A stretch of DNA of 64,000 nucleotides, taken from assembly GCF_001038425.2 (NCBI RefSeq), contig NZ_LDPV02000038.1, forward strand, positions 1 to 64,000, written 5' to 3'. This document shows positions 9,220 to 18,671 of the stretch, piece after piece (position 1 is the stretch's first letter; the number at the start of each line of letters is the position of its first letter). Below the pieces are notes generated by a model that searched no databases, was not told the origin of the DNA, and saw only the letters and a list, made by a program, of their open reading frames with translations. The DNA is from Ornithinibacillus contaminans. Lineage in GTDB: Bacteria; Bacillota; Bacilli; Bacillales; Amphibacillaceae. Made by a program: the position numbers and the translations under genes.

Positions 9220-10689
9220 ATGACAAACGAAGTACGAGTACGTTATGCACCAAGCCCAACAGGACACCTGCACATCGGGAATGCACGTACAGCTTTATTT
9301 AACTATTTATATGCAAAACACTTTGATGGAAAGTTCATCATTCGTATTGAAGATACAGATGATAAACGAAATGTTGAAGGTGGCGAAGAAAGCCAGCTTA
9401 AATTCCTAAAATGGCTAGGCGTAGAATGGGATGAGGGTGCTGATGTTGGTGGCAACTATGGCCCGTATCGTCAAATGGAGCGCTTAGATATTTACAACAA
9501 ATACGTAAATGAGTTGCTTGAAAAGGGACTAGCTTACAAATGTTATATGACAGAAGAAGAATTAGAACAAGAACGCGAAGAGCAAATCGCCAACAATCAA
9601 GCACCTAAATACGGTGGGAAGCATCGTGACCTTACACCGGAGCAGATGGCTGCATTTGAAGCGGAAGGACGTAAGCCAAGTATCCGTTTCCGTGTGCCAG
9701 ACAATGTGACCTATACATTTACTGACATCGTACGTGATGAAATTAAATTTGAATCCAGTGATATTGGTGACTGGGTAATGGTGAAGAAGAATGGTGTTCC
9801 AACCTATAACTTTGCCGTAGCAATTGATGATCATTTAATGCGTATTACGCATGTGCTACGCGGGGAAGAGCATATTTCCAACACACCGAAGCAGCTAATG
9901 GTATACCAAGCGTTCGGATGGGAAGCTCCAGCATTTGGTCATATGACGTTAATTTTAAACGAGAATCGTAAAAAGCTAAGTAAACGTGACCAGCATATCC
10001 TGCAATTTATTGAGCAATATCATGACCTTGGGTATTTACCAGAAGCATTATTTAACTTTATTGCCTTGCTTGGATGGTCTCCAGTTGGCGAGGAAGAGAT
10101 CTTTGATCAAGAGACACTCATTAAGATCTTTGACCCAGCGCGTTTGTCTACGTCGGCGGCAATATTTGATGTGCAAAAGCTTAAGTGGATGAACAATGAA
10201 TACATTAAAGCATCTAGCTTAGAGAAGGTTATTGAGCTTGCAATGCCACATTTAATTGAAGCGGGACGTCTACCGGCGGATATGGATGCTGCAACAAGAG
10301 CATGGGCAGAAAGAGTTATTGGGCTATACCATGAGCAGTTACGATATGGCCAAGAAATTGTTGAGGTTTCTGAAATGTTCTTCCAAAAGGAAGTCAATTA
10401 TGATGAAGCAGCGAATGAAGTATTAGCGGAAGAACAAGTACCAGAAGTGTTACAAGTATTTACCGATAAATTAATTCATTTAGATGACTTTACGCAAGAT
10501 GCGATTAAAGATCAAATCAAAGCAACCCAAAAAGAAACGGGACATCGCGGTAAGAAGTTATTCATGCCAATTCGTGTAGCGACTACTGGTCAAACACACG
10601 GTCCAGAGCTTCCATTATCGATTGAGCTACTTGGGAAAGAAGTAATTTTGGCTCGCTTAGATGACTTATTAAGAAAACTCGGTGCATAA
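9220..10689 (+). CDS. gltX: Glutamyl-tRNA synthetase
   Basis: A class I aminoacyl-tRNA synthetase charging tRNA-Glu and, in Bacillus, also tRNA-Gln for later amidation by GatCAB. The 489 residues include the HIGH-type motif [13 protein letters not shown] near residue 11 and the KMSKS-type motif KLSKRD near residue 253. The ATG follows a GAAAGGAAGAGG site. The gene stands between the repeat-containing gap and the cysteine T-box, without a clear terminator after it. Confidence 0.97.
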   Translation: MTNEVRVRYAPSPTGHLHIGNARTALFNYLYAKHFDGKFIIRIEDTDDKRNVEGGEESQLKFLKWLGVEWDEGADVGGNYGPYRQMERLDIYNKYVNELLEKGLAYKCYMTEEELEQEREEQIANNQAPKYGGKHRDLTPEQMAAFEAEGRKPSIRFRVPDNVTYTFTDIVRDEIKFESSDIGDWVMVKKNGVPTYNFAVAIDDHLMRITHVLRGEEHISNTPKQLMVYQAFGWEAPAFGHMTLILNENRKKLSKRDQHILQFIEQYHDLGYLPEALFNFIALLGWSPVGEEEIFDQETLIKIFDPARLSTSAAIFDVQKLKWMNNEYIKASSLEKVIELAMPHLIEAGRLPADMDAATRAWAERVIGLYHEQLRYGQEIVEVSEMFFQKEVNYDEAANEVLAEEQVPEVLQVFTDKLIHLDDFTQDAIKDQIKATQKETGHRGKKLFMPIRVATTGQTHGPELPLSIELLGKEVILARLDDLLRKLGA

Positions 10690-10712
10690 AGTTTGTGTAA
10701 AAGCTAATCTAG

Positions 10713-10741
10713 TTCACATTTGAACGGAAATATAATATAGT
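10713..10741 (+). promoter_or_regulatory. Candidate promoter of the cys T-box operon
   Basis: TTCACA (10713-10718) and TATAGT (10736-10741) are 17 bp apart and lie just before the start of the T-box leader. Overlapping AT-rich hexamers make the exact choice uncertain. Confidence 0.45.
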
Positions 10742-10754
10742 ATTAGTACAGTAA

Positions 10755-11006
10755 ATAAAGAACGTTGAAAAGGGAAAGTAGTAGTCTCGTTGGTTACACA
10801 GAGAAAATCACCTTGGCTGGGAGTGATTTTAATCATGGACTATGAAGTGCCCCTTGGAGTCCGTTATGGAAACCTTAGTACATAACGGCGGCACTCTGCC
10901 GTTATTAGAGCATAAGTTGGGGTATGATGATGAAAATCATCATGCTCAAACAGAGTGGAACCGCGCAAGAAGCGTCTCTGTGTATCATGCACAGGGGCGT
11001 TTTTTA
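10755..11006 (+). ncRNA. T-box riboswitch, cysteine-specific
   Basis: The leader before cysE-cysS has the parts of a tRNA-sensing T-box. The conserved T-box element AGAGTGGAACCGCG is at 10952-10965, and a rho-independent terminator (10971-11006, stem GCGTCTCTGTG with CACAGGGGCGT, then a T-run) lies just downstream. On the 3' side of stem I a TGC triplet (10848-10850, in GAAGTGCCCCTTGGAG) is in the specifier position, which is a Cys codon and fits the genes controlled. Uncharged tRNA-Cys should stabilise the antiterminator. A 75-codon reading frame across the leader is not a gene. Confidence 0.92.
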
Positions 11007-11055
11007 TTATGGTGGAAACATGGGAGTGCATCTTTTTTTAGAATGGGGGATGTTT

Positions 11056-11703
11056 ATGGGGCTATTTAAGCGAATGAAGGAAGATATGGATGTGGTGTTT
11101 GAGCAGGATCCAGCCGCTAGAACCTATCTGGAAGTATTTTTAACCTATTCTGGCTTACATGCATTGTGGTCACATCGGGTAGCACATGCTTTATATAAAC
11201 GAAAGTTATTTTTCATTGCACGTTGCATTTCACAAATCAGTCGGTTCTTCACGGGCATCGAGATTCATCCTGGTGCAACCATCGGTAGACGATTATTCAT
11301 TGACCATGGCATGGGAGTAGTCATTGGCGAGACATGTGAAATTGGTAATAATGTTACCATCTTCCAAGGTGTTACGCTAGGTGGTACAGGAAAAGAAAAA
11401 GGAAAGCGCCATCCGACAGTAAAGGATAATGCTTTAATTGCTTCTGGTGCCAAAGTGCTTGGCTCAATTACGATTGGAGAAGGTGCTAAGATTGGTGCGG
11501 GCTCAGTTGTCTTAAAGGATGTGCCAGACTGTTCTACAGTGGTAGGTATCCCGGGAAGAGTTGTGGTACAAAATGGTGAAAAGGTACACAAGGATTTAGA
11601 TCATCATAAACTGCCAGATCCAGTAGCAGACCGTTGTGCTGAATTACAGGCGGAGATTGATCGGTTAGCAGCAGAAATCGTTAAGTTGAAGGAAGGGATG
11701 TAG
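11056..11703 (+). CDS. cysE: Serine O-acetyltransferase
   Basis: CysE makes O-acetylserine from serine and acetyl-CoA, the precursor for cysteine synthesis. The protein has the N-terminal helical part and a left-handed beta-helix of hexapeptide repeats (from about [12 protein letters not shown]), including the [17 protein letters not shown] active-site region and [12 protein letters not shown]. The ATG at 11056 (215 residues) is chosen because GGGGG (11045-11049) precedes it at good distance and the product matches B. subtilis CysE; ATG 11050 is possible. Longer frames run back into the T-box terminator and are unlikely. It is four bases ahead of cysS. Confidence 0.95.
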   Translation: MGLFKRMKEDMDVVFEQDPAARTYLEVFLTYSGLHALWSHRVAHALYKRKLFFIARCISQISRFFTGIEIHPGATIGRRLFIDHGMGVVIGETCEIGNNVTIFQGVTLGGTGKEKGKRHPTVKDNALIASGAKVLGSITIGEGAKIGAGSVVLKDVPDCSTVVGIPGRVVVQNGEKVHKDLDHHKLPDPVADRCAELQAEIDRLAAEIVKLKEGM

Positions 11704-11706
11704 CAA

Positions 11707-13107
11707 ATGGCCATCACAATTTATAATACACTGACTAGGGATAAACAAGAATTTACACCAATAGAAGCTGGAAAGGTTCGTATGTATGTATGTGGACCAA
11801 CCGTTTATAACTATATTCATATTGGTAATGCCAGACCAGCTATCGTGTTTGATACGGTGCGCAGGTACCTCGAATATAAGGGATATCAGGTCGATTACGT
11901 GCTAAACTTTACCGATGTGGATGACAAGATTATTAAGACGGCCAATGAGCTAGGGGAAGATGTCTTTGCGGTATCCAATCGGTTTATCGATGCTTATTTA
12001 GAAGACGTAAAGACACTTGGTGTAAAAAAGGCAACCTATAATCCAAGGGTTACGGACACGATGGAGGATATTATTGCCTTTATAGAAAGCTTAGTCGAAA
12101 AAGACTACGCCTACGCAGCAGATGGCGATGTTTATTTTAAACCGAGAGCTTTTGCAGAATATGGCAAGTTGTCCCATCAGTCAATCGACGAATTGCGCTC
12201 TGGAGCCCGTATCCAAATTGGTGAGAAAAAAGATGATCCGTTAGATTTTGCTTTGTGGAAAGGTGCTAAAGAAGGAGAGATTGCATGGGATTCTCCGTGG
12301 GGCAAGGGACGCCCAGGCTGGCATATTGAGTGCTCAGCCATGGCGAAGAAGTACCTTGGCGAGACAATTGATATTCATGCGGGAGGACAGGATCTAACCT
12401 TCCCACATCACGAAAACGAAATAGCCCAATCAGAAGCAAATAATGGCAAGACATTTGCAAACTATTGGATGCATAATGGGTATATTAATATTAATAATGA
12501 AAAAATGTCAAAATCACTTGGTAATTTTGTGTTAACGCGGGATTTGCTAAAGGAACATGACCCCAATATCATTCGTTTCTTCATGCTGAGTGTGCATTAT
12601 CGTCATCCGATTAATTTTTCCGAGGCATTATTGGAAGCGGCTAAAAATGGCTTCGAGCGTGTTAAAACAGCGTATCAGAATCTTGAGCATCGTAAGGCAT
12701 CTAGTACAAACCTGGCGCAAAATACGGACGAATGGCTGAAAAAAGTGGCAGCCTTTAACGCGAGTTTTGAAGCGGAAATGGATGATGATTTTAATACAGC
12801 AAACGCTATTTCCGTTTTATTTGATGTAACAAAGGAAGCGAATGTGTACTTGAATTCGAATCAAACGTCGGCAGTGGTTATTCAAGCCTTCCAAGAAATG
12901 ATTGCAACGTTTTTAGATGTGCTTGGTATTACGCTTCTTACCGAAGAAACCTTACTAGATGAAGAGATCGAAGCGCTGATTGCAGAGCGAAATGAAGCAC
13001 GCAAGAATCGGGACTTCAGCCGAGCAGATGAGATTCGTGATCTTTTAAAAGAAAAACAGATTATATTAGAGGATACACCACAAGGAGTACGTTGGAAGAG
13101 GGGCTAG
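11707..13107 (+). CDS. cysS: Cysteinyl-tRNA synthetase
   Basis: A class I synthetase that charges tRNA-Cys. The 466-residue protein carries the zinc and HIGH region [16 protein letters not shown] (residues ~29-44), the zinc-binding WHIECSAM and HHENE segments and a perfect KMSKS (~266-270). It lies directly after cysE and shares the cysteine T-box, so cysteine supply and tRNA charging are controlled together. The next gene, mrnC, begins within a few bases of the stop. Confidence 0.97.
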   Translation: MAITIYNTLTRDKQEFTPIEAGKVRMYVCGPTVYNYIHIGNARPAIVFDTVRRYLEYKGYQVDYVLNFTDVDDKIIKTANELGEDVFAVSNRFIDAYLEDVKTLGVKKATYNPRVTDTMEDIIAFIESLVEKDYAYAADGDVYFKPRAFAEYGKLSHQSIDELRSGARIQIGEKKDDPLDFALWKGAKEGEIAWDSPWGKGRPGWHIECSAMAKKYLGETIDIHAGGQDLTFPHHENEIAQSEANNGKTFANYWMHNGYININNEKMSKSLGNFVLTRDLLKEHDPNIIRFFMLSVHYRHPINFSEALLEAAKNGFERVKTAYQNLEHRKASSTNLAQNTDEWLKKVAAFNASFEAEMDDDFNTANAISVLFDVTKEANVYLNSNQTSAVVIQAFQEMIATFLDVLGITLLTEETLLDEEIEALIAERNEARKNRDFSRADEIRDLLKEKQIILEDTPQGVRWKRG

Positions 13108-13110
13108 TTG

Positions 13111-13509
13111 ATGGAGACAGATATGAAACAAATGAAGAGTCTAGCCCTCGCCTATATGGGCGATGCGATTTATGAGGTTTATGTCCGGGAGCATTTGCTT
13201 CAAACAGGGGCCGTGAAGCCGAATCAATTACATAATGAGGCGATTACCTTTGTTTCGGCAAAAGCGCAAGCGACAGTATTGTTGAAGTGGTTAGAGGACG
13301 GTTATTTGTCAGCGGAGGAAGAGCGTATAGTTGCCCGCGGGAGGAATGCCAAGTCTGGTTCCGTCCCGAAGAATACAAGTGTACAAACCTATCGCTATAG
13401 TACGGCATTAGAAGCGTTAATTGGCTACCATTATTTGTCCAAAAATGAAGCGCGATTACAGCAATTATTAAAAGCGGCTATCCAATTTTTAGAAGGGAGG
13501 AAGCAATGA
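13111..13509 (+). CDS. mrnC: Mini-ribonuclease III
   Basis: Mini-III is an RNase III catalytic domain without the double-stranded-RNA-binding domain; in B. subtilis it matures 23S rRNA ends. The 132-residue product has the family segments [16 protein letters not shown] and [30 protein letters not shown], holding the acidic catalytic residues. ATG 13111 is preferred to TTG 13108 because AGAGGGG ends 7 nt upstream. It overlaps rlmB by four bases. Confidence 0.94.
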   Translation: METDMKQMKSLALAYMGDAIYEVYVREHLLQTGAVKPNQLHNEAITFVSAKAQATVLLKWLEDGYLSAEEERIVARGRNAKSGSVPKNTSVQTYRYSTALEALIGYHYLSKNEARLQQLLKAAIQFLEGRKQ

Positions 13510-14255
13510 AAATGGATCAAGAATTAATTATTGGAAAAAATCCCGTCATGGAAGCGTTGCGCTCAGGACGGTCTGTCAATAAGGTATTTGTTTCCGAGCA
13601 ATTAAATGGAACAGTACAAGCAAAAATCATGCAGCTTGGAAAAGCGGCCGGTACGATTGTGCAAAAGGTCCCGAAGACAAAGCTAGATCATTTAACAGAT
13701 GGTAACCATCAGGGAGTTGTTGCCTATGTTGCCTCTTATCAATATGCGGAGTTGGATGATTTATTTGCACGGGCAAGAGAAAGAGATGAGGACCCATTTT
13801 TTATAATATTAGACGAGCTGGAGGATCCGCATAATTTAGGCTCCATTTTACGAACAGCTGACGCTACGGGTGCCCATGGGGTTATCATTCCGAAGCGACG
13901 CTCAGTTGGGCTAACAGCAACAGTGGCAAAAACAGCCGCGGGTGCATTGGAGCATATTCCGGTCGTCCGTGTGACCAATATTGCGGCAACCATTGATGAA
14001 CTAAAACAGCGAAATGTATGGGTAGTCGGGACAGAAGCAGAAGCAACGGAGGATTACCGAAAACTAGACGGAACACTACCGATAGCGGTCGTCATTGGTA
14101 ATGAAGGGAAAGGCATGAGCCGCCTAGTCCGAGACAAATGTGATTGGACTGTAAGCCTTCCGATGAAGGGGGAAGTCTCCTCCTTAAATGCCTCTGTAGC
14201 TTGTAGCTTATTGCTGTATGAGGTATTTCGAAAAAGGTATCCAATTGGTGAATAA
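13506..14255 (+). CDS. rlmB: 23S rRNA 2'-O-ribose methyltransferase RlmB (TrmH/SpoU family)
   Basis: A SpoU-family methyltransferase expected to modify 23S rRNA (Gm2251 in E. coli numbering). The 249-residue protein has an N-terminal substrate-binding domain and the C-terminal trefoil-knot domain with the motifs [32 protein letters not shown] and [15 protein letters not shown]. It overlaps mrnC (ATGA) and is followed three bases later by rae1, so all are likely co-transcribed with cysES. Confidence 0.93.
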   Translation: MKMDQELIIGKNPVMEALRSGRSVNKVFVSEQLNGTVQAKIMQLGKAAGTIVQKVPKTKLDHLTDGNHQGVVAYVASYQYAELDDLFARARERDEDPFFIILDELEDPHNLGSILRTADATGAHGVIIPKRRSVGLTATVAKTAAGALEHIPVVRVTNIAATIDELKQRNVWVVGTEAEATEDYRKLDGTLPIAVVIGNEGKGMSRLVRDKCDWTVSLPMKGEVSSLNASVACSLLLYEVFRKRYPIGE

Positions 14256-14258
14256 CGT

Positions 14259-14768
14259 ATGATTGTTGTAGTAGTAGATGGCTATAATATTATCGGTGAT
14301 TGGGAAGAACTAAAGCAGCTCAAGAAACGCGATATGGGACAGGCGCGTGACCGGTTGATTGAATTGATGGCAGAATACCAAGCGTATTCTGGCTATCGCG
14401 TCATCATCGTATTCGACGCCTATTATGTACGGGGAATCGAAAACAAGCTGAAGCAATATAAAGTGGAGATCATTTACACAAAAGAAAAAGAAACTGCTGA
14501 TGAGTGTATTGAACGGCTTATTAAAAAGTTGAAGAACGTCCAAACACAAGTCTATGTTGCCACGTCAGACTACGAAGAGCAACGAATTATTTTTGGCCAA
14601 GGTGCACTACGAAAATCCGCCAGAGAACTAGCGATTGAACTAGAGAATCTCCAGCGAGAAATTGAACACCGGGTTATAGAACACGAAATAGCAAAACCGA
14701 AATCCAAAATTCCACTGGATAAAGATGTACTCGAAACGTTTGAAAAATGGAGAAGAGGGGATATATAG
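14259..14768 (+). CDS. rae1: Ribosome-dependent endoribonuclease Rae1 (NYN domain)
   Basis: Formerly YacP. Rae1 binds the ribosomal A site and cleaves certain mRNAs in B. subtilis. The 169-residue protein is an NYN/PIN-like nuclease with VVDGYNIIGDWEEL at the N-terminus, IIVFDAYYV, TADECIERLI and VATSDYEEQ, which provide the acidic metal-binding residues. It is the last gene of the cysE-cysS-mrnC-rlmB-rae1 run; no clear terminator follows. Confidence 0.92.
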   Translation: MIVVVVDGYNIIGDWEELKQLKKRDMGQARDRLIELMAEYQAYSGYRVIIVFDAYYVRGIENKLKQYKVEIIYTKEKETADECIERLIKKLKNVQTQVYVATSDYEEQRIIFGQGALRKSARELAIELENLQREIEHRVIEHEIAKPKSKIPLDKDVLETFEKWRRGDI

Positions 14769-14938
14769 TCTATCAAATATATTCCACCTTCTCTTTTTGT
14801 TGCAAAGGAAAATACAAACTCCAACATCAAGGTTGAGGTGACATATAATGAATATGCTAACGAACCAAATCAGCGAAGTCTATTCCCGAAGCGGATAAGA
14901 TAATCATTACGAGTATTTTGTATAGAATTTTTACGCTA

Positions 14939-14967
14939 TTGAGTTATCGAAGCGCTTACTGTATAAT
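14939..14967 (+). promoter_or_regulatory. Candidate promoter of sigH
   Basis: TTGAGT (14939-14944) and a perfect TATAAT (14962-14967) are spaced by 17 bp, starting transcription about 35 nt before the sigH start codon. In B. subtilis sigH is repressed by AbrB; no AbrB site can be recognised by eye. Confidence 0.6.
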
Positions 14968-15007
14968 GTTTTTAATATTGACTATAAATGTCAAGGGGGC
15001 TTTCCGG

Positions 15008-15658
15008 GTGGACATCAAGCAATTAATCGAAAACAAAGACAAATTACTGACGCTTGATGATGACGAAATAATACGACTGATCCATCAAGAAGATGGCCAA
15101 GCATTGGATTACCTTATCCACAAATATAAGAATTTTGTCCGTGCAAAAGCTAGAACCTATTTTCTAATCGGTGCTGACAAAGAGGATATTATTCAAGAAG
15201 GAATGATTGGCCTATATAAAGCAATCCGAGATTATGATGGTGAGAAGCAAACATCCTTTAAGGCATTTGCTGAACTATGTATTACTAGGCAAATTATCAC
15301 AGCGATAAAAACCGCCACAAGGCAAAAGCATATTCCGTTAAATTCTTATGTATCATTGGACAAGCCTATCTATGACGAAGAATCAGACCGAACTTTACTA
15401 GATGTCATTGCAGGATCAAAAGCAATTGATCCGCAGGAATTGCTTGTAAACCAGGAAAAATTCGGGGACATGGAAGTAAAATTATCGGAATTATTAAGTG
15501 AGTTTGAAAAAGGTGTCCTTCATTTGTACTTAGAAGGAAGGACGTATCAAGAGATTTCAGTAGACCTAGGAAGACATGTGAAATCGGTTGATAATGCACT
15601 ACAGCGTGTAAAACGTAAATTGGAACAATTGATGGAAACGAATGAAGTGAATTTGTAG
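15008..15658 (+). CDS. sigH: RNA polymerase sigma-H factor
   Basis: Sigma-H directs early stationary-phase and sporulation transcription. The 216-residue product matches B. subtilis SigH over its length: region 2 ([34 protein letters not shown]), the [23 protein letters not shown] segment, and region 4 with a helix-turn-helix at the C-terminus ([28 protein letters not shown]). GTG 15008 is chosen, 9 nt after AAGGGGG; a longer frame from 14918 would cross the promoter. Presence of sigH fits a sporulating organism. Confidence 0.95.
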   Translation: MDIKQLIENKDKLLTLDDDEIIRLIHQEDGQALDYLIHKYKNFVRAKARTYFLIGADKEDIIQEGMIGLYKAIRDYDGEKQTSFKAFAELCITRQIITAIKTATRQKHIPLNSYVSLDKPIYDEESDRTLLDVIAGSKAIDPQELLVNQEKFGDMEVKLSELLSEFEKGVLHLYLEGRTYQEISVDLGRHVKSVDNALQRVKRKLEQLMETNEVNL

Positions 15659-15725
15659 GTACGTTGACACAGTTGGACAAGCGTGCTACATTATTAAGAG
15701 AATTACCCTAAAAATAGGTGGAAAA

Positions 15726-15875
15726 ATGACGAAAAAAATTACATTAGCGTGTGCAATTTGTTCTAGTAGAAATTATACCACTAGTAAAAATGTATCCACA
15801 CAAACGGAGCGCATGGAAGTGCGTAAATACTGCAAGACATGTGGTCAGCATACATTGCATCGCGAAACAAAATAA
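15726..15875 (+). CDS. rpmG: 50S ribosomal protein L33 (zinc-binding form)
   Basis: A 49-residue L33 with two CxxC pairs (CAIC at residues 9-12 and CKTC at 36-39), so it is the zinc-dependent C+ paralogue. An AGGTGG ribosome site precedes the ATG. It lies between sigH and secE as in B. subtilis (rpmGB). A zinc-independent copy may exist elsewhere. Confidence 0.94.
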   Translation: MTKKITLACAICSSRNYTTSKNVSTQTERMEVRKYCKTCGQHTLHRETK

Positions 15876-15927
15876 ATCTATACGCGTGGAATACGCATCT
15901 TCAGTTGAGTTTGGGGAGGGTACAAGC

Positions 15928-16098
15928 ATGTTCAAGTTTCTAAAAAATGTATCTCGAGAAATGAAAAAAGTTAGCTGGCCAAAAGGTAAAGAATTGACAA
16001 GCTATACAGTGGTCGTTATTTCAACGGTTGTGTTTATGGCTGTGTTCTTTGGACTCATTGATTTTGGATTATCAGAAGTCTTAAATTTATTTTTTTGA
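15928..16098 (+). CDS. secE: Preprotein translocase subunit SecE
   Basis: SecE is the small clamp subunit of the SecYEG channel. The 56-residue product has the cytoplasmic amphipathic segment REMKKVSWPKGKEL and one membrane helix (residues ~25-45), as in other Firmicutes. ATG 15928 follows GGGGAGGG; reading frames starting further upstream overlap rpmG and are not used. Confidence 0.95.
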   Translation: MFKFLKNVSREMKKVSWPKGKELTSYTVVVISTVVFMAVFFGLIDFGLSEVLNLFF

Positions 16099-16125
16099 AT
16101 AAATTTCCTGTAAGTATGCTATAAT
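16095..16125 (+). promoter_or_regulatory. Candidate extended -10 promoter of nusG
   Basis: TGCTATAAT (16117-16125) is a strong extended -10. The best -35 match, TTGAAT (16095-16100), is 19 bp away, which is wide, so the extended -10 would carry the promoter. It overlaps the end of secE. Confidence 0.5.
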
Positions 16126-16148
16126 GAAAATGAATAGAGACATGTTTT

Positions 16149-16177
16149 AAAAACCCGCCAATTTTACGGGTTTTTTT
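16149..16177 (+). terminator. Intrinsic terminator or attenuator between secE and nusG
   Basis: AAAACCCG and CGGGTTTT form an 8-bp stem with a 9-nt loop, followed by Ts. It lies only about 25-45 nt after the predicted start of the nusG promoter, so it may end secE transcripts and also act as an attenuator of the nusG leader. Confidence 0.7.
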
Positions 16178-16341
16178 AATACGATTTTTTTAGCGATAGG
16201 AAAGAATACTATCTTTTCTCGGCAGGTTTGAGAAAAACAACGCAAATTCTTTAGAACTAGCAAATGTGAGTTTTTCTAAGCTTGTTCACAAATGAAATTA
16301 CCGACAAAGGGAGGGAAGGGCAGCGTTATTGTCCTGTAGAA

Positions 16342-16875
16342 ATGGAGAAAAATTGGTTTGTTGTTCATACGTATTCTGGGTATGAAAATAAAGTAAAAGC
16401 AAATTTAGAAAAGCGTGTAGAAACAATGGGAATGGAAGATAAAATCTTTCGTGTCATTGTTCCAGAGGAAGAAGAAACAGAAATTAAGAACGGTAAAAAG
16501 AAAGTCTTAAAGAAAAAGGTATTCCCGGGCTACGTATTAGCTGAAATGATTATGACAGATGATTCTTGGTATGTGGTGCGAAACACACCAGGTGTTACAG
16601 GATTTATCGGATCAAGTGGTGGTGGAACGAAACCAACACCATTATTACCAGACGAAGTGGATACAATCTTAAAACGTATGGGAATGGCAGAGACTGTTAT
16701 TCAAATAGATTTCGAACTAAAAGAAAATGTTCGCGTTACCGATGGACCGTTCTCAAACTTTACTGGATCAATCGAGCATATTGATATCGATAAACAGAAG
16801 GTAAAAGTACATGTAAATATGTTCGGAAGAGAAACACCAGTAGAATTAGATTTCTCGCAGATTCAAAAATTATAA
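16342..16875 (+). CDS. nusG: Transcription termination/antitermination factor NusG
   Basis: NusG binds RNA polymerase and, in Firmicutes, stimulates pausing. The 177-residue product has the N-terminal NGN domain (from EKNWFVVHTYSGYENKVKANL) and the C-terminal KOW domain (VRVTDGPFSNFTGSIEHID). ATG 16342 gives the standard N-terminus, but the nearest purine-rich tract (AAAGGGAGGGAAGGG, 16306-16320) ends 21 nt upstream, much further than usual. An in-frame TTG at 16282 would add 20 unconserved residues and has no ribosome site either. Confidence 0.93.
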   Translation: MEKNWFVVHTYSGYENKVKANLEKRVETMGMEDKIFRVIVPEEEETEIKNGKKKVLKKKVFPGYVLAEMIMTDDSWYVVRNTPGVTGFIGSSGGGTKPTPLLPDEVDTILKRMGMAETVIQIDFELKENVRVTDGPFSNFTGSIEHIDIDKQKVKVHVNMFGRETPVELDFSQIQKL

Positions 16876-16906
16876 GAATTTTTCAGCGTAAAATCAGATA
16901 TGCCCC

Positions 16907-16935
16907 TTGCATTTTTTGTTAATACATGCTAAAAT
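16907..16935 (+). promoter_or_regulatory. Promoter of rplK-rplA
   Basis: TTGCAT (16907-16912) and TAAAAT (16930-16935) are 17 bp apart, and a TG one base before the -10 makes it an extended -10. A ~100-nt leader with a GGGAGGGG/GACCCC pairing possibility (about 16983-17004) precedes rplK. Confidence 0.72.
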
Positions 16936-17039
16936 TCTTTTGTTATTCATGCCCTCAAGTAGGGTAATGAGGAAATATGAGTGGGAGGGGAACATGAGAC
17001 CCCAATTACCACATCACGGACTTTAAGGAGGTGTGTCTC

Positions 17040-17465
17040 GTGGCTAAAAAAGTAATCAAATTAGTAAAATTGCAAATTCCAGCTGGTAAAGCTAACCCAG
17101 CACCACCAGTAGGACCAGCACTTGGTCAAGCAGGTGTTAATATCATGGGATTCTGTAAAGAATTTAATGCTCGTACGCAAGATCAAGCTGGTTTAATTAT
17201 TCCGGTTGAAATCACTGTATTTGAAGACCGTTCATTTACATTTATTACGAAAACTCCGCCTGCGGCTGTATTACTTAAGAAAGCAGCTGGCTTAGAATCA
17301 GGTTCTGGAGAGCCTAATAAAACCAAAGTTGCGACTTTGAAGCGTGATAAAGTAAGAGAAATTGCAGAAACTAAAATGCCAGATTTAAACGCCGCTGACG
17401 TAGAAGCAGCGATGCGCATGGTTGAAGGAACTGCACGTAGCATGGGAATCGTTATTGAAGACTAA
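17040..17465 (+). CDS. rplK: 50S ribosomal protein L11
   Basis: L11 forms the GTPase-associated centre with 23S rRNA and is needed for RelA/Rel activation. The 141-residue protein is almost identical in pattern to Bacillus L11, with the proline-rich N-terminal [20 protein letters not shown] 17040 is chosen 8 nt after AAGGAGG (17025-17031), giving the N-terminus MAKKV; an upstream GTG at 17031 overlaps the ribosome site. Confidence 0.97.
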   Translation: MAKKVIKLVKLQIPAGKANPAPPVGPALGQAGVNIMGFCKEFNARTQDQAGLIIPVEITVFEDRSFTFITKTPPAAVLLKKAAGLESGSGEPNKTKVATLKRDKVREIAETKMPDLNAADVEAAMRMVEGTARSMGIVIED

Positions 17466-17492
17466 TAACCTTTCTAAATGTTACTAAAATAT

Positions 17493-17532
17493 AAGGTTGC
17501 GGTGATGGTCTTCCGTTTCGCGCAACCTTTTT
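17493..17532 (+). terminator. Intrinsic terminator between rplK and rplA
   Basis: AAGGTTGCG (17493-17501) pairs with CGCAACCTT (17521-17529) and is followed by Ts. It would separate L11 from L1 expression or act as an attenuator, because no strong promoter was seen between it and rplA. Confidence 0.72.
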
Positions 17533-17574
17533 CATGGCAGAGAAGTAAGTGTTCGCTTTCTTCATTTGCATGTG

Positions 17575-17682
17575 GGTAATGAAGGCGTCGTTTACGTAAC
17601 GAAGCCTTTATTACCTTCACTAATTTGCTGGGTTGGCAAATTAGTATCGCAAGCTTTATAAAAGCCAAGTGTGCTTTTATAA
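17575..17682 (+). promoter_or_regulatory. Three consecutive hairpins upstream of rplA
   Basis: Three strong stems follow one another: GGTAATGAAGGC (17575-17586) with GCCTTTATTACC (17604-17615); ACTAATTTGC (17619-17628) with GCAAATTAGT (17636-17645); and TTATAAAAGC (17656-17665) with GCTTTTATAA (17673-17682). All are perfect, and none ends in a T-run. A structured RNA leader is likely; the ligand, for example L1, is not known from the sequence. Confidence 0.7.
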
Positions 17683-17728
17683 GTGGGAGGTACTACCGTT
17701 ATTACCACAATAGAGGAGGAAATTTATA

Positions 17729-18421
17729 ATGGCTAAAAGAGGTAAAAGATATCAAGAAGCAGCTAAGCTTGTTGATCGTTCTAAAACTTATGAAATAAAT
17801 GAAGCTGTAGCTTTATTAAAAGAAACAGCAAAAGCTAAGTTCGACGAAACTGTTGAAGTTGCTTTCCGTTTAGGAGTTGACCCTAAGAAAGCTGACCAAC
17901 AAATCCGTGGTGCTTTTGTATTACCACATGGTACTGGTAAAACACAACGTGTTCTAGTATTTGCTAAAGGTGAAAAAGTAAAAGAAGCTGAAGCTGCTGG
18001 AGCAGATTATGTTGGCGATCAAGATTTAATCAACAAGATCAACCAAGGTTGGTTCGAGTTTGATGTAATCGTAGCGACTCCTGACATGATGGCTGAAGTT
18101 GGTAAACTAGGACGTGTTCTAGGACCTAAAGGCTTAATGCCAAACCCTAAAACAGGTACAGTAACATTTGAAGTAGAAAAAGCAATTAAAGAAATTAAAG
18201 CTGGTAAGGTTGAATATCGTGTCGATAAACAATCTAACATCCATGTTCCAATTGGTAAGATCTCATTTGATAACCAAAAACTTGCGGAAAACTTTGTAGC
18301 GCTTGTTGAAACAATCGTGAAAGCCAAACCACAAGCAGCAAAAGGGATCTACATGCGTAACGTGGCGCTTACTTCCACAATGGGACCTGGCATTAGAATC
18401 GACGTTTCAAACTACCGTTAA
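17729..18421 (+). CDS. rplA: 50S ribosomal protein L1
   Basis: L1 forms the mobile stalk that helps deacylated tRNA leave the ribosome and, in many bacteria, represses its own mRNA. The 230-residue protein has the usual segments ([44 protein letters not shown]). GAGGAGGAAA precedes the ATG. It is separated from rplK by a structured 263-bp spacer, longer than usual. Confidence 0.97.
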   Translation: MAKRGKRYQEAAKLVDRSKTYEINEAVALLKETAKAKFDETVEVAFRLGVDPKKADQQIRGAFVLPHGTGKTQRVLVFAKGEKVKEAEAAGADYVGDQDLINKINQGWFEFDVIVATPDMMAEVGKLGRVLGPKGLMPNPKTGTVTFEVEKAIKEIKAGKVEYRVDKQSNIHVPIGKISFDNQKLAENFVALVETIVKAKPQAAKGIYMRNVALTSTMGPGIRIDVSNYR

Positions 18422-18489
18422 TTGGTAATTGACTTTTCCTGGCCGATTCGATATACTGAATTGTGCCTGACTTAAAGTCATGGCTTCAT

Positions 18490-18620
18490 AAAATGAATTA
18501 AATACGTTGTACCGTAGACAGTGGGTGCTGATAAAGCTTAATATCCCGCCGAGGTGTCCTATAAAACAAATCATTTAAATTTGTTATATGAGCCTCCATG
18601 TCACATGGGGGCTTTCTTAA
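18490..18620 (+). ncRNA. L10 leader with attenuator
   Basis: The region before rplJ contains a segment typical of the Firmicute L10 leader (ACCGTAGACAGTGGGTGCTG at 18511-18530, later CCCGCCGAGGTGTCC), which L10(L12)4 binds for autoregulation. A terminator hairpin AGCCTCCATG/CATGGGGGCT (18591-18617) with a short T-rich tail follows. The boundaries are approximate. Confidence 0.85.
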
Positions 18621-18671
18621 TGACTAAAGCCTTAAGCGGTATAATGGACGATACTAACGGGAGGTGGAACA

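Noticed and set aside
10842-11069. 75-codon open frame before cysE
   Set aside because: It runs through the T-box specifier region, the T-box sequence and the terminator, which are RNA features.
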